A stretch of 64,000 nucleotides of DNA from Sphingomonadales bacterium (GCA_022844405.1 JALHLV010000002.1:124001-188000); one strand, 5' to 3'; shown: positions 27,142-38,194, counted from the stretch's first letter. A program made the numbers and translations. The notes: generated from the sequence alone by a model not told the origin.

Positions 27142-27339
27142 ATGCCCAAGCTGAAAACCAAATCGGGCGCTAAGAAGCGCTTTAGCCTGACGGCGTCGGG
27201 AAAGGTTCGCTCCAACCAGGCGAACAAGCGGCACGGCATGATCAAGCGGACCAACAAGCAGATCCGCAATCAGCGCGGCACCACCATTCTGTGTGATGCC
27301 GATGCGCGTATCGTCAAAAAATTCCTCCCTTACGGCTAA
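27142..27339 (+). CDS. rpmI: 50S ribosomal protein L35
   Basis: 65 residues, typical size and sequence ([37 protein letters not shown]). A GGAAAG site precedes it. It is followed after 12 nt by rplT. Confidence 0.97.
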   Translation: MPKLKTKSGAKKRFSLTASGKVRSNQANKRHGMIKRTNKQIRNQRGTTILCDADARIVKKFLPYG

Positions 27340-27351
27340 GGAGCTCGCAGC

Positions 27352-27717
27352 ATGGCACGCGTAAAGCGCGGTGTGACGACGCACGCCCGTCACAAGAAGA
27401 TCATCGATGCGGCGAAGGGCTACTATGGCCGCCGCAAGAATACCATCCGCATCGCCACCCAGGCGGTGGAGAAAGCCGGTCAGTACGCCTATCGCGACCG
27501 CCGGGCGAAGAAGCGCACGTTCCGCGCCCTGTGGATCCAGCGCATCAACGCCGCCGCGCGCGAGCACGGCCTGACCTATTCGCGATTTATCAACGGGCTC
27601 GTCCTCAGCGGCATCGAGCTCGATCGCAAGGTCCTCTCGGATATCGCCGTCCACGAGCCCGCCACCTTCGCTTCGCTGGCCAAGCAGGCGCAGGACGCGC
27701 TGGCGAAGGCCGCCTGA
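27352..27717 (+). CDS. rplT: 50S ribosomal protein L20
   Basis: 121 residues; [18 protein letters not shown] and [20 protein letters not shown] are diagnostic. It binds 23S rRNA early in large-subunit assembly. A strong terminator lies 30 nt downstream. Confidence 0.97.
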   Translation: MARVKRGVTTHARHKKIIDAAKGYYGRRKNTIRIATQAVEKAGQYAYRDRRAKKRTFRALWIQRINAAAREHGLTYSRFINGLVLSGIELDRKVLSDIAVHEPATFASLAKQAQDALAKAA

Positions 27718-27745
27718 TCCGGGCCTCCTTGCCTTAGTGTTTCGG

Positions 27746-27772
27746 AAAAGGGGGCTGTGTGCCCCCTTTTTC
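27746..27772 (+). terminator. Terminator between rplT and pheS
   Basis: AAAAGGGGGC pairs with GCCCCCTTTT around TGTGT, followed by TTC. It sits only 15 nt before the pheS ATG, so pheS needs readthrough or the hairpin acts as an attenuator; no phenylalanine-rich leader peptide is apparent. Confidence 0.8.
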
Positions 27773-27786
27773 ATGGGAATTTTCCG

Positions 27787-28863
27787 ATGCAGGACACCGA
27801 CTCTCTCCGGAACGACCTTCTCTCCCAGATCGCCGCCGCGACCGACGCGGGCGCGCTGGAACAGATCAGGGTTTCCGCCCTGGGCAAAAAGGGCGCCATC
27901 TCCGAACTGATGCGCGGCCTGGGCCAGATGAGCCCGGACGAGCGCAAGGCCGCCGGCCCCGCGCTCAACCGCCTGAAGGATGACGTCGACGCCGCCATCC
28001 GGGCAGCCAGGGAGAAACTCGACGAAGCCGCGCTCGACGCCCGCCTCGCCGGCGAGCGGATCGACGTCACCCTGCCGGTGCTGCCCGAGGCGCGCGGCAC
28101 CATCCATCCGGTGAGCCAGGTGATCGACGAGGTCACCGAGATCTTCGCCCAGATGGGCTTCTCGGTGGCCGAAGGCCCGGACATCGAGGAGGATTTCTAC
28201 AACTTCACCGCCCTCAACATCCCGCCGGAACACCCTGCCCGGCAGATGCACGACACTTTCTACCTGCCCGAGCGGCCGGACGGGACGCGGCGCGTGCTGC
28301 GCACCCATACCAGCCCGGTGCAGATCCGCACCATGCTGAGTTCCAAGCCGCCACTGCGCATCATCGCGCCGGGCCGCACCTTCCGCTGCGACAGCGACCA
28401 GACGCACACGCCCATGTTCCACCAGGTCGAGGCGCTGGTGATCGACGAATCGACCCATATGGGCCACCTGAAGGGCTGCATCGAGGCGTTCTGCCGCGCG
28501 TTCTTCGAGGTCGACGAGGTGAAGATGCGCTTCCGCCCCAGCTATTTCCCGTTCACCGAACCGTCGGCCGAGGTCGACATCGGCTGCCGCCGCGACGGCG
28601 GCGAACTGCGCATCGGCGAGGGCGACGACTGGCTGGAGATCATGGGCTGCGGCATGGTGCACCCGAAGGTGCTGGAGCACGGCGGCATCGATCCCTCCAA
28701 GTACCAGGGCTTCGCCTTCGGCATGGGCATCGACCGCATCGCCATGCTGAAATACGGCGCGCCCGACCTGCGCGCGTTCTTCGACAGCGATCTGCGCTGG
28801 CTGCGCCATTATGGCTTCTCCTCACTGAACGTACCGACCCTTGGACAGGGGATCAGCCGATGA
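27787..28863 (+). CDS. pheS: Phenylalanyl-tRNA synthetase alpha subunit
   Basis: 358 residues from ATG 27787: N-terminal coiled coil, class II motif 2 [20 protein letters not shown] and motif 3 region [36 protein letters not shown] is the substrate-binding stretch. The stop overlaps the pheT start (ATGA). Confidence 0.97.
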   Translation: MQDTDSLRNDLLSQIAAATDAGALEQIRVSALGKKGAISELMRGLGQMSPDERKAAGPALNRLKDDVDAAIRAAREKLDEAALDARLAGERIDVTLPVLPEARGTIHPVSQVIDEVTEIFAQMGFSVAEGPDIEEDFYNFTALNIPPEHPARQMHDTFYLPERPDGTRRVLRTHTSPVQIRTMLSSKPPLRIIAPGRTFRCDSDQTHTPMFHQVEALVIDESTHMGHLKGCIEAFCRAFFEVDEVKMRFRPSYFPFTEPSAEVDIGCRRDGGELRIGEGDDWLEIMGCGMVHPKVLEHGGIDPSKYQGFAFGMGIDRIAMLKYGAPDLRAFFDSDLRWLRHYGFSSLNVPTLGQGISR

Positions 28864-31262
28864 AGTTCACGCTGTCCTGGCTGAAGGACCATCTGGACAC
28901 CACGGCCGACCTGAAGACCATCACCGACACGCTGACCGCCATCGGGCTGGAGGTCGAGAGCGTCACCGACAACGGCGCGGCGCTGGCGCCGTTCACCGTC
29001 GCCTATGTCCAGAAGGCCGAGCCGCACCCCAACGCCGACAAGCTGCGGGTCTGCGTCGTCGAGACCGGCACCGAGACGGTCCAGGTGGTCTGCGGCGCGC
29101 CCAACGCGCGCACCGGCATGAAGGCGGTGTTCGCCCGCAGCGGCCTCACCGTCCCCGGCACCGGCCTGACGCTGAAGCCCAGCGAGATCCGCGGCGTCGC
29201 CTCGAACGGCATGCTGGTATCGGAGCGCGAGATGGGCCTGTCGGAAGCCCATGACGGCATCATCGAGATGCCCGGGGACGCGCCGCTCGGCGTGCCGTTC
29301 GCGCAGGTGCTCGGCCTCGACGATCCGGTCATCGAGATCAATATCACGCCCAACCGGCAGGACTGTCTGGGCGTGCGCGGCATCGCCCGCGACCTGGCCG
29401 CCGCCGGCATCGGCGCGCTGAAGCCGGCAGGTTCCGTTTCCGTGCCGGGCACGTTCCGCAGCCTGGTCGGTATCTCGCTGAAGCTCGAAGGTGTCGACGG
29501 CGCTGCCTGTCCGGTCTTCGTCGGCCGCACCATCCGCGGCGTCCGCAACGGGCCGAGCCCGGCCTGGATGCAGCGCCGGCTGAAGTCCATCGGCCTGCGG
29601 CCGATCTCGGCGCTGGTCGACGTCACCAACTACCTGTCCTACGACCGGGCACGGCCGCTGCATGTCTATGACGCCGCCAAGCTGACCGGCGGCATCCATG
29701 TGCGCGTGTCGAACCCCGGCGAGGAACTGGCCGCGCTTGACGGCAGGACCTACGCCCTGCCCGAGGGCGTCTGCGTGATCGCCGACGACGCCGGCGCGCT
29801 GGGCCTGGGCGGCGTGATGGGCGGCGAAAGCTCGGGCTGCACGCCCGAGACCACCGAGGTGGTGCTGGAATCGGCGCTGTTCGACCCGGTGCGGACCGCC
29901 TACACCGGCCGCATGCTGGGCATCAACAGCGACGCCCGCTACCGCTTCGAGCGCGGCGTCGACAGCCAGTACGTGATCGGCGGCGCCGAGGACGCGACGC
30001 GGCTGATCCTGGAGATCTGCGGCGGCGAGGCCAGCGAGCTGGTGATCGCCGGCGCCGTGCCCGAATGGAGCAGGACCGCGGAAATGCGCCCCGACCGGGT
30101 GCGCACCCTGACCGGCATCGACATCCCGGCGGCCGACTCCGTGCGCCGGCTGGAATCGTTGGGTTTCGAGGCCGAAGAAATCGGCGGCGTCATCCAGGCG
30201 CGCGTGCCGAGCTGGCGCACCGACATCGAGGGCGAGGCCGACCTGGTCGAGGAAGTGGCCCGCATCCACGGGTTCCACGCCATTCCGTCGACCATGCTGC
30301 CGCCGGTCAGCGAGACCATCAAGCCGGCGGTCAACACCCGCCAGCGGCTGGTCCGCGCCGCCCGCCGCGTGCTGGCCGCGCGCGGCATGAACGAGGCGGT
30401 GACCTGGTCGTTCACCTCGTCGGCCAGCGCCGCCCTGTTCGGCGGCGGGTCGCCAGCGCTGGCGCTCGCCAACCCGATCAGCGCCGACCTGGACGCCATG
30501 CGCCCCAGCGTGCTGCCCAACCTGGTCGAGGCCGCCGGCCGCAACGCCGACCGGGGCTTCACCTCGGTCGCCCTGTTCGAGGTCGGCCCGCAATATGCAG
30601 GCGACGCGCCGGAGGACCAGTCGACGGTGGCGGGCGGCGTGCGCTCCGGCGTGGGCCACCAGCGCCACTGGTCCGACGCGACCGGCCCGGTGACGGTGTT
30701 CGACGCCAAGGCCGATGCCCTCGCCGTGCTCGACGCGCTGGGCGCCGCGACCGCCAATCTGCGCATCGCCACCGACGCGCCCGGCTGGTTTCACCCGGGC
30801 CGCAGCGGCCGGCTGATGCTGGGTCCCAAGAACTGCCTCGCCCAGTTCGGCGAGCTGCACCCGAAAGTGCTGAAGGCGCTCGACGTCAAGGGGCCGGTGG
30901 TCGCGTTCGAGGTGTTCGTCGACAACATCCCGGTGAAGGAGCGCAAGCGCACGTCGAAGCCCGCGCTGACCGCGTCGCCGTTCCAGGCGGTGGAGCGCGA
31001 CTTCGCCTTCATCGTCGGCCAGGCCGTCACCGCGCACGACGTGATGAATGCCGCGTCCGGCGCGGACAAGCTGCTGATCGAGAGTGTGTCTCTGTTCGAC
31101 GTCTATGACGGCCCCGGCGTCGGCGACGGCAACAAGTCGCTCGCCATCGCGGTGCGCCTGCAGCCCACCGACCGGACGCTGACCGACGCCGACATCGACG
31201 CGGTGTCGAAGAAGATCGTCGCCGCCGTCGAGAAGGCCACGGGCGGGAAGCTACGCGGCTGA
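28860..31262 (+). CDS. pheT: Phenylalanyl-tRNA synthetase beta subunit
   Basis: 800 residues with the EMAP/OB tRNA-binding domain ([20 protein letters not shown]), B3/B4 editing domain, B5 domain and a C-terminal anticodon-binding ferredoxin-like domain ([14 protein letters not shown]). It forms the alpha2-beta2 enzyme with PheS and is translationally coupled through ATGA. Confidence 0.97.
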   Translation: MKFTLSWLKDHLDTTADLKTITDTLTAIGLEVESVTDNGAALAPFTVAYVQKAEPHPNADKLRVCVVETGTETVQVVCGAPNARTGMKAVFARSGLTVPGTGLTLKPSEIRGVASNGMLVSEREMGLSEAHDGIIEMPGDAPLGVPFAQVLGLDDPVIEINITPNRQDCLGVRGIARDLAAAGIGALKPAGSVSVPGTFRSLVGISLKLEGVDGAACPVFVGRTIRGVRNGPSPAWMQRRLKSIGLRPISALVDVTNYLSYDRARPLHVYDAAKLTGGIHVRVSNPGEELAALDGRTYALPEGVCVIADDAGALGLGGVMGGESSGCTPETTEVVLESALFDPVRTAYTGRMLGINSDARYRFERGVDSQYVIGGAEDATRLILEICGGEASELVIAGAVPEWSRTAEMRPDRVRTLTGIDIPAADSVRRLESLGFEAEEIGGVIQARVPSWRTDIEGEADLVEEVARIHGFHAIPSTMLPPVSETIKPAVNTRQRLVRAARRVLAARGMNEAVTWSFTSSASAALFGGGSPALALANPISADLDAMRPSVLPNLVEAAGRNADRGFTSVALFEVGPQYAGDAPEDQSTVAGGVRSGVGHQRHWSDATGPVTVFDAKADALAVLDALGAATANLRIATDAPGWFHPGRSGRLMLGPKNCLAQFGELHPKVLKALDVKGPVVAFEVFVDNIPVKERKRTSKPALTASPFQAVERDFAFIVGQAVTAHDVMNAASGADKLLIESVSLFDVYDGPGVGDGNKSLAIAVRLQPTDRTLTDADIDAVSKKIVAAVEKATGGKLRG

Positions 31263-31341
31263 GTTGCCCATGATGATTCTTTTTCCCAACTTGCTGGTAG
31301 AAGGTTGTCGACCTATGTCGCGAGGTTAAAGGGAGTTTCTT

Positions 31342-31590
31342 GTGGCCGAGCCGAAATTGTCCGTACGAAGCGCGAAAGCGCGCGATCTTGCCCACCGACT
31401 TGCGCTGCGGGAAAATCGATCGATCGCCGAAATCGTCGAGCGTGCGCTGGAAGCGTATGAAGTGCGCGAAGCCGAATACGAGCCAGCGGCCGCGTTCTAT
31501 GCAAGGCTGTCGGCGCGGTACGGCACCGACATCGACCTCGAGGCTATCATCCGCGAAAACCGGAAGCCCCACGCTGGGTTGGACCTTTGA
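31342..31590 (+). CDS. VapB-type antitoxin (Rv0623-like), orphaned
   Basis: 82 residues starting at GTG, with AAAGGGAG upstream. The N-terminus (LSVRSAKARDLAHRLALREN, then SIAEIVERAL) fits the ribbon-helix-helix/PSK-type VapB antitoxins; the C-terminal half would wrap the toxin. The toxin gene overlapping its stop codon is reduced to 13 codons, so the antitoxin no longer has a local partner. It may still regulate its promoter or block other VapC toxins. Confidence 0.78.
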   Translation: MAEPKLSVRSAKARDLAHRLALRENRSIAEIVERALEAYEVREAEYEPAAAFYARLSARYGTDIDLEAIIRENRKPHAGLDL

Positions 31591-31628
31591 TCTTCCTCGA
31601 CACCAATTTCAGGGCCAGAGGCCTCTAA
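31587..31628 (+). pseudogene. VapC toxin stub, 5' end only
   Basis: TTG at 31587 overlaps the vapB stop (TTGA) and reads IFLDTNFRARGL before TAA. IFLDTN is the first strand and first catalytic Asp of PIN-domain VapC toxins. Everything after DTN is lost and replaced by lepA leader sequence, so this is a deletion remnant. Confidence 0.75.
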
Positions 31629-31669
31629 TTGATTTCTCCTGGGCCTTCCGAGCCCCGCGAATCCGCCGC

Positions 31670-31698
31670 TTGTGACGCGCACTTCCCCCGTGTACAAA
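31670..31698 (+). promoter_or_regulatory. Probable promoter of lepA
   Basis: TTGTGA (31670-31675), 17-nt spacer, TACAAA (31693-31698). Predicted initiation near 31705 is essentially at the ATG (31707), so lepA may be leaderless; no Shine-Dalgarno is visible. Confidence 0.5.
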
Positions 31699-31706
31699 CC
31701 CCGCCC

Positions 31707-33506
31707 ATGACCGATCCCTCGCTTATCCGTAACTTCGCGATCATCGCCCATATCGACCACGGCAAGTCGACGCTATCGGATCGCCTGATCCAGACGTGTG
31801 GCGGCCTGACCGCGCGCGAGATGACCGAGCAGGTGCTCGACAGCATGGACATCGAGCGCGAGCGCGGCATCACCATCAAGGCGCAGACCGTGCGCCTGAA
31901 CTACACGGCGAAGGACGGCAAGACCTACGTCTACAATCTGATGGACACGCCCGGCCACGTCGATTTCGCCTACGAGGTCAGCCGGTCGCTGGCGGCGTGC
32001 GAAGGCTCGGTGCTGGTGGTCGACGCGTCGCAGGGCGTGGAGGCGCAGACGCTGGCCAACGTCTACAAGGCGATCGAGAACGACCACGAGATCATCCCGG
32101 TGCTCAACAAGATCGACCTGCCGGCCGCCGAGCCGGAGCGGGTGCGCGAGCAGATCGAGGACGTCATCGGCCTCGATGCGTCCGACGCCATCGCCACCTC
32201 GGCCAAGACCGGCGTCGGCATCGACGAGCTGCTGGAGGCCATCCACAGCCGCCTGCCGCCGCCCAAGGGCGACCGCGACGCGCCGCTCAAGGTGATGCTG
32301 GTCGACAGCTGGTACGACCCCTATCTGGGCGTCATGATCCTGGTCCGCGTCGTCGACGGCGTGCTCAAGCGCGGCCAGCAGATCCGCATGATGGCCGCGA
32401 AAACCACCCACACCATCGAGCGCGTCGGCGTGTTCACGCCCAAGCCGGAATCCATCGACGAACTCGGTCCCGGCGAGATGGGCTTCATCAACGCCGCCAT
32501 CAAGGAAGTGGCCGAGACCAATGTCGGCGACACCATCACCGAGGAAAAACGCCAGGCCGCCGAGGCGCTGCCCGGCTTCAAGCCGAGCCAGCCGGTGGTG
32601 TTCTGCGGCCTGTTCCCGACCGACGCCGGCGAGTTCGAGGAGCTGCGCACCAGCCTGGCCAAGCTGCGCCTCAACGACGCCAGCTTCGAATACGAGATGG
32701 AGACCTCGGCCGCGCTGGGCTTCGGCTTCCGCTGCGGCTTCCTGGGCCTGCTCCACCTGGAGATCATCCAGGAGCGGCTGGAGCGCGAATTCAACCTGGA
32801 CCTGATCACCACCGCGCCCAGCGTGGTCTACCGCATGCACATGACCGACGGCACCATGGTCGAGCTGCACAATCCGGCCGACATGCCCGATCCGGTGAAG
32901 ATCGACCGCATCGAGGAGCCGTGGATCAAGGCCTCGATCATCGTCCCCGACGAGTATCTCGGCTCGATCCTGAAGCTGTGCGAGGACCGCCGCGGCAGCC
33001 AGATCGAGCTGACCTATGCCGGCGCCCGCGCCATGGCGGTCTACCGCCTGCCGCTGAACGAGGTGGTGTTCGACTTCTACGACCGGCTGAAGTCGGTCTC
33101 GCGCGGCTATGCCAGCTTCGACTACAGCCTGGACGGCTACGAGGAAGGCGACCTGGTGAAGATGTCGGTGCTGGTCAATGGCGAACCGGTCGACGCGCTG
33201 TCGATGATCGTCCACCGCGGCAAGGCGGAAAACCGCGGCCGCGGCATGTGCGAGAAGCTGAAGGACCTGATCCCGAGGCAGCTGTTTAAGATCCCGATCC
33301 AGGCGGCGATCGGCGGCCGGGTCGTCGCCCGCGAAACCATCAGCGCCATGCGCAAGGACGTGACCGCCAAGTGCTATGGCGGCGACGTGACCCGCAAGAA
33401 GAAGCTGCTGGAGAAGCAGAAAGAGGGCAAGAAGCGGATGCGCACCTTCGGCAAGGTGGAGATTCCGCAGGAAGCCTTCATCGCCGCCCTGAAGATGGAC
33501 GACTGA
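31707..33506 (+). CDS. lepA: Elongation factor 4 (LepA)
   Basis: 599 residues: G1 [10 protein letters not shown]2/G3 [10 protein letters not shown] and DTPGHVDF, G4 NKID, followed by LepA-specific domains and the C-terminal [20 protein letters not shown]. This ribosomal GTPase back-translocates or helps assemble ribosomes. Start chosen at [12 protein letters not shown]; the frame is open upstream without family homology. Confidence 0.97.
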   Translation: MTDPSLIRNFAIIAHIDHGKSTLSDRLIQTCGGLTAREMTEQVLDSMDIERERGITIKAQTVRLNYTAKDGKTYVYNLMDTPGHVDFAYEVSRSLAACEGSVLVVDASQGVEAQTLANVYKAIENDHEIIPVLNKIDLPAAEPERVREQIEDVIGLDASDAIATSAKTGVGIDELLEAIHSRLPPPKGDRDAPLKVMLVDSWYDPYLGVMILVRVVDGVLKRGQQIRMMAAKTTHTIERVGVFTPKPESIDELGPGEMGFINAAIKEVAETNVGDTITEEKRQAAEALPGFKPSQPVVFCGLFPTDAGEFEELRTSLAKLRLNDASFEYEMETSAALGFGFRCGFLGLLHLEIIQERLEREFNLDLITTAPSVVYRMHMTDGTMVELHNPADMPDPVKIDRIEEPWIKASIIVPDEYLGSILKLCEDRRGSQIELTYAGARAMAVYRLPLNEVVFDFYDRLKSVSRGYASFDYSLDGYEEGDLVKMSVLVNGEPVDALSMIVHRGKAENRGRGMCEKLKDLIPRQLFKIPIQAAIGGRVVARETISAMRKDVTAKCYGGDVTRKKKLLEKQKEGKKRMRTFGKVEIPQEAFIAALKMDD

Positions 33507-33517
33507 TCAGCCGTGCC

Positions 33518-33988
33518 TTAGACGGGCGGAACCGCCAGAACGGGCTCGTCCGCCCGCACCCGGTGCCGGTAGGTGACGTTGACCCGCCGCGAGCGCAGCA
33601 GGTAGAGCGTGAACATTACGCCCCAGGCGATCCAGAACAGCGCACGGGCGATGACCTCGAGGTCCATCAACAGCCCGGGCACGACGAACACGCCCAGGCT
33701 GAACAGGACGCTCGCCCAGTAGCAGGCGATCGACACCGGCGGCATGGCGCGGGCCGTCATCGGCGCCATCAGCAGGAACGGCAGGTGGAGCGCGACCTGC
33801 AGCCACATGATGCCGAAGGACGGGTTGGCCAGTTGCTCGATGCCGTAGTGCCGCGCCACCCTCACGACGCCTTCGAGAGTGAACGCCAGGGTGAGAACCT
33901 CGACCGCGTAGACGCCGTAGAGCCAGCCGCCGAACCCATGGAGCGGGTGCAGCCGCGCGTCGTCCTCGGTGATGGCCGTCCACTTCAC
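33518..33988 (-). CDS. Four-helix membrane protein, DUF2569-like
   Basis: 156 residues from GTG 33988, which has an AGGGGGA site. After an acidic N-terminus comes LHGFGGWLYGVYAVEVLTLA, resembling the DUF2569 opening GxGGWL, and then three more hydrophobic segments (WLQVALHLPFLLMAPM, ACYWASVLFSLGVFVVP, ALFWIAWGVMFTLYLL). The basic tail (RSRRVNVTYRHRVR) is likely cytoplasmic. Function unknown; the family assignment is tentative. Confidence 0.65.
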   Translation of the reverse strand: MKWTAITEDDARLHPLHGFGGWLYGVYAVEVLTLAFTLEGVVRVARHYGIEQLANPSFGIMWLQVALHLPFLLMAPMTARAMPPVSIACYWASVLFSLGVFVVPGLLMDLEVIARALFWIAWGVMFTLYLLRSRRVNVTYRHRVRADEPVLAVPPV

Positions 33989-34111
33989 CGGCGTTCCCCC
34001 TGCCGCGATGCCGCCCCAGACTACGCCAATCCGGAACCCGAACAAAATGCCGCGAAACGGGCCGGAAACATTGCCAGCGGCGCGTGATCGGCTATAGTGC
34101 GCCGCGTTCGC

Positions 34112-34201
34112 GGAGGGGTGGCCGAGCGGTTGAAGGCGCACGCCTGGAAAGTGTGTAAGGGTGCAAGCCCTTCGTGGGTTCGAATCCCATCCCCTCCGCC
34201 A
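34112..34201 (+). tRNA. tRNA-Ser (anticodon GGA)
   Basis: Acceptor GGAGGGG/CCCCTCC, anticodon loop with GGA (GCCTGGAAAGT), long variable arm (GTAAGGGTGCAAGCCCTTC), T loop GGTTCGAATCCC and encoded CCA. Sequence downstream turns more AT-rich, so this is the natural left border of the island, though no attachment repeat is seen. Confidence 0.95.
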
Positions 34202-34446
34202 GTTCTATCCTATTGTTTTCACGATTTGTTTTTGACTTCAAAGTGGGAAGGCCGTCTTGATCGTTCAGGGATTTCTTCCAGTTTGGGGGATATCCGATGC
34301 GAGAGCGGATTGGTGACCCACATTTGATTGGTCCCCAATCAAATCCCAGACGCCCTCTGATGGCCAGCTCAAGGAAGCGCTCCAGTTCATCCATGGATCA
34401 GGCCCAGCCAGTCGCATCCCGCCGCTCGCCGACTTGCCGGCCGCAG

Positions 34447-34863
34447 TCAGCCCATGGGTGGATTTTTCGGGAAACGGGGCAGCCCATCATTCGATGGCAT
34501 CCACGGCTGGGCGCTTTCGCACCAGATGTGCATGGACGGCTTCATGATCTCTGGATCATCCAGGCTTCCCGCCTTGACGATCCATATGCCAGGTGCCGCC
34601 TTCAGCTCGCTGAACAGGGGGGTGCCGCAATTCGGGCAGAACTTGCGACTGACAACATTGCCTGATTCCGCGGCCACGTCGAAGGCCCTGGGCTCGCCCG
34701 CCGTGAGCCGGAACGAAGCAGCCGGCACGGCGAGGACCGAGCTGAACCCGGTACCCGAGGCGTACTGGCAATCGCGGCAATGGCAATGCGCGGCAAAAAT
34801 GGGTTCGGCACTCGCCTCGTAGCGGATCTGGCCGCAACGGCATCCTCCGGTGAACGACATCAT
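34447..34863 (-). CDS. GFA/CENP-V family zinc protein
   Basis: 138 residues with the glutathione-dependent formaldehyde-activating fold: zinc ligands in GGCRCGQIRYEA, HCHCRDCQYASG and FCPNCGTPLF. Members form or bind S-hydroxymethylglutathione or similar thiol adducts; most are uncharacterised. It stands alone near the left edge of the selenium island. Confidence 0.88.
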   Translation of the reverse strand: MMSFTGGCRCGQIRYEASAEPIFAAHCHCRDCQYASGTGFSSVLAVPAASFRLTAGEPRAFDVAAESGNVVSRKFCPNCGTPLFSELKAAPGIWIVKAGSLDDPEIMKPSMHIWCESAQPWMPSNDGLPRFPKNPPMG

Positions 34864-35001
34864 CTAACCTCCCTGCTGGATCACGCCACAGTACCGCCTG
34901 CTTCGAGCAATGCTTGCCGCCAGGCATGCGGCAGTGTACGTGGCCTTACTTGTGCCGCCAGCGATAAGAGAACGGCTCGCCGAGAAGGCTTCAGAGCTGC
35001 C

Positions 35002-36180
35002 TCATTCGCCGTCGATACCAGGTGTTCTGGCCGCCATGCCGAACGAATTAAGGCCAAGATTTTCGCGGAGATCGGTCGTCGCATCAGTCGCCATTGCGTC
35101 AAGCGGAATGCCTGTTGCATCGGCGACCCGCACCATGCGCTCGAAGTTCCCTACGACGGCGGCGGCATCGACGAATCCATCGCCCCCCACGGCCGCAATT
35201 ACTGCCGCACGGGCATCGGCCAGTTCCCCGTCGCTCCCCGAAATGACGGCCTCGGCGAAACGCGCGAGGGTTTTGCCATGCGGCACCCGGTCATCTACCG
35301 CATCGGCACCAATGACAACGCCAGACAAATCGACCTCCTCGCCCTTTGTTCCCATGCTCAAACTGAGCATCATCGCGTGCGAGGCGGTTCAATAGAAACA
35401 GTCGTTAATCGCAGACACGCGTGCCGCGAGGAGTTCCAACTGTTCGCGGCCGAGCGTCCGTCCGTGCGAGAAGTCAGTCGCTCGGTCAAGGGGAATGTAT
35501 TGGGCGGCGCTGAGAATGCGCAGGTCGCGTACAGCATCGGGCACCAGGCTCATGGCCCGCAGTCCATAGTAGATGCTGCTGTCATCCCATAAATCGTCAT
35601 TTGGTGGCGCCGGCTGGCGGGCCGGCATCATGGCCACGAAGGCATCGCCGGCAGGTTCGACCTCAGGGCGAATGCGGCTGGGTTCGCCGGCAAGGGGTGC
35701 TGGTAATCGATGGAGCGGTACGCCCAGACCTCGACACGCCTGGTCAATGCTGCGCAGTGCAACACCGATGCCGAGAGCCTCCACATAATGCGCGTCGCTC
35801 AGTCCTGCGCTTGCAAGGCGTTCAATCGCCGTGGCCGTCATCCGCGTGGGGTTGGTCATCGCGAGATGAAGAATATCGATAATCTCTACCGGCAGCACGC
35901 CGTCATGGACTGGATCGGTTACGTGAGTGCCCACAATAGAATAGGGACTCAGCGCGGCCTTGCGTTCTTCACAGAAACTACATTTGTGGACCGTCCGCGA
36001 ATTCGCCGCGATGGCGACCCGTTCCGCGCCGGTCCACCACGCACCTGGCATGGCAAGGCGAGTCAGGAACAGCGCGTGAGCGCCAATGATGTCGTCGCGA
36101 ACCGGCACCTGACAATGGCCCATATCCTCAATGACGGATTGAAGAATTGCGTCATCGGCTACCTGATCGGTTCTCGGCAT
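35002..36180 (-). CDS. AhpD-like selenoprotein with CxxU motif (Sec264)
   Basis: Reading TGA at 35389-35391 as selenocysteine joins two open frames into one 392-residue protein. Around the TGA the protein reads SAINDCFY-U-TASHAMML, the CxxC-x3-H active site of AhpD/carboxymuconolactone decarboxylase proteins with Sec in place of the second Cys. An N-terminal half holds HKCSFC and may be a second, related domain. A hairpin with AGTTT loop (35354-35370) follows the TGA. The ATG at 36180 has an AGGGAG site; the frame opens to 36249. It is the last gene of selD-selA-selB. Predicted thiol/selenol peroxidase or reductase. Confidence 0.8.
35337..35384 (-). ncRNA. SECIS-like hairpin in the AhpD-like selenoprotein mRNA
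   Basis: Apical stem ATGCTC/GAGCAT with loop AGTTT at 35354-35370, beginning 18 nt after the TGA. An outer stem CCTCGC/GCGAGG may close it. A bacterial SECIS needs a G/U-bearing loop at this distance for SelB binding. Confidence 0.6.
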
Positions 36181-36296
36181 GGAATTTGCCCGCTCCCTTT
36201 GAACCCCAAGGGTTAATCTTACGCCACCATCGGCGTCAGCACCAATCATTGGAGTGCCACGGGAAGAGATTGCGCGATGGTGGTTCTGTATAGCTG

Positions 36297-38189
36297 CTAA
36301 CCCTGGAAAATACGGACGTCTTCGCGGCGCCGCGTTATCTTTTTCTTGTCGAGATACTCAAGCAGCGGTTGAAGATATTTGCGCGTCACGCCGAGATGTT
36401 CCCGTGCTTCGCCCAATCGGAACTGGGCAGGAGGCGGCCAGGCCCTACGCAGGGACGTTACCGCCTGCTCGATATCCACTACATGAAACAGAAACAGGTT
36501 TTTGCGCTTGAAGTCGTACAACGGCACCAGGCGGCCGGTCTCGATCAGGAGTTCGATCCGGGAGGCGTTGCGCTTGTCGTTTGCAAGGACCTCCTCCATG
36601 GTTGGGGGCATCAGCGGGATTTCCCGGATCTTGGCTTCCAGCTGCTGAATTCGGCCACGCTCGGTGCCGTCAAGCCCCGCCAAGGGGTCGAAACCCCTGA
36701 CGCCAATCCGGTCACCATTCGAATCCAGGTCGCCCCGGGCACAAAGCGCAGCGATTACAAGATCACCTGATGGCTTGGAGATGCCAAGTTTCTCGACCAA
36801 CTGGAGGCGTGTAATTCCGATGCGCGTCGGGAAAGCCAGGTGATGGGCCTGGACGAGTTTGATCGCCATTTGTGAGAGCATCTCGGCCTGGCGGGGCGCC
36901 AGAACGTGCCCTTCCATGCTGATAAGCGCCTGGCCATTGGTCAGAGCGAATCGCACGTCCTCGACAGGGGTCCCAAAGCGCTCCGCCATCATCGTCAGCG
37001 TAGTGCCGCCTGGTCCAGCCTGTTCCGCGACGGCCAGAACAGCGCTTTGCCGGTCACTACCGCTGGCGGCCAAAAGCTGCGCAATGGCGGTCTGATCATG
37101 CCGTTTCACGCAGGTGGCGCGTGTATTCAGAAAACGCCCGCCGCCGACGGTTTCGAGCGGCGAAATGGTTCTGACAATGAAGTGGTCCTGATCCCACGCA
37201 GCCTCGGGCGGTTTCATCCTGAACTGGACGATTGCGCTCTCCCCCGGATTGAGATCGTCGCGGTCAAGTATGCGCAGGTTGACGATGGTCTCCCTGGTGC
37301 CGTAAAGCAGCCGAACGGGCTTACCATTGTGAAGGCTTGTCTCTATGTCGCGCGCCATCTGCAGCGTCGCCGTCCACCATTCGGATCGGGCGAGCCAACC
37401 TGGAGACGCCAACGATTGACCTCGCTTTAGCCTGACCCCGCTTTCGACCCGGAGATTAACCGCTACTCTTTGTCCCGGCGCCGCCCGTACTGCTTCCGCT
37501 CCGTGGACCTCGAGGCGGCGCACCTTTGCAGCAATGCCCAGATCGGGCACTTCGGCTTCGTCGCCCACTTCCAGACTTCCGGCGCGCAATGTTCCAGTAA
37601 CCACGGTGCCGAACCCTGGCATCGTGAACACCCGGTCAAACGGCAGATAGAATTTTCCTGTGTCAGGCCGTTTTGTCCTTTCGGCGAACAGGTCATCGAG
37701 CGCGGCGACCAGACTGGCAAGCCCCTCGCCGGTGCGCGCGCAAACCGGAACGATCGCCGCACTTTCAAATCCCATGCGCGCAAGGTCTTCACCTATGGCC
37801 GTTTGCCGTACCGTCAGGTCGCTGGCTGTGACCAGATCAGTTTTAGTGAGGGCGATGACCGACCTTGTGATGCCCAGAAGAGAGATGATCCGAAGGTGTT
37901 CGCGGGTCTGAGGCATGATCCCCTCGTTCGCAGCAATGCAGACGAGCGCAGCGTCAATTCCCGTCGCGCCTGAGATCATGGTGCGGACAAAATCAGCGTG
38001 TCCCGGAGAGTCGATGAAGTCGATCAGACCTGTAGACGTCTTGAGATAGGCAAACCCCAGTACGATGGTCAGTCCGCGTTCGCGTTCTTCGGGAAGGCGG
38101 TCCGTTTCGATGCCGGTCAAGGCTTTGACCAGCGTAGTCTTGCCATGATCAACATGGCCGATAACGCCGATCGACAGATGCTCATCCAC
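36297..38189 (-). CDS. selB: Selenocysteine-specific elongation factor SelB
   Basis: 630 residues: GTPase domain (GVIGHVDHGKTTLVKALTGI, DSPGHADFV, TKTD), EF-Tu-like domains II-III and a C-terminal winged-helix region for SECIS RNA (LGVTRKYLQPLLEYLDKKKI). It brings Sec-tRNA to UGA codons. GTG start, 5 nt after selA, so translation is probably coupled. Confidence 0.96.
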   Translation of the reverse strand: MDEHLSIGVIGHVDHGKTTLVKALTGIETDRLPEERERGLTIVLGFAYLKTSTGLIDFIDSPGHADFVRTMISGATGIDAALVCIAANEGIMPQTREHLRIISLLGITRSVIALTKTDLVTASDLTVRQTAIGEDLARMGFESAAIVPVCARTGEGLASLVAALDDLFAERTKRPDTGKFYLPFDRVFTMPGFGTVVTGTLRAGSLEVGDEAEVPDLGIAAKVRRLEVHGAEAVRAAPGQRVAVNLRVESGVRLKRGQSLASPGWLARSEWWTATLQMARDIETSLHNGKPVRLLYGTRETIVNLRILDRDDLNPGESAIVQFRMKPPEAAWDQDHFIVRTISPLETVGGGRFLNTRATCVKRHDQTAIAQLLAASGSDRQSAVLAVAEQAGPGGTTLTMMAERFGTPVEDVRFALTNGQALISMEGHVLAPRQAEMLSQMAIKLVQAHHLAFPTRIGITRLQLVEKLGISKPSGDLVIAALCARGDLDSNGDRIGVRGFDPLAGLDGTERGRIQQLEAKIREIPLMPPTMEEVLANDKRNASRIELLIETGRLVPLYDFKRKNLFLFHVVDIEQAVTSLRRAWPPPAQFRLGEAREHLGVTRKYLQPLLEYLDKKKITRRREDVRIFQG

Positions 38190-38194
38190 CGGAA

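Noticed and set aside
34180-34446. Integration site (attL/attR) at the 3' end of tRNA-Ser
   Set aside because: No integrase gene and no second copy of the tRNA 3' end were found in the window; the similar T-arm at 40915-40941 belongs to tRNA-Sec.
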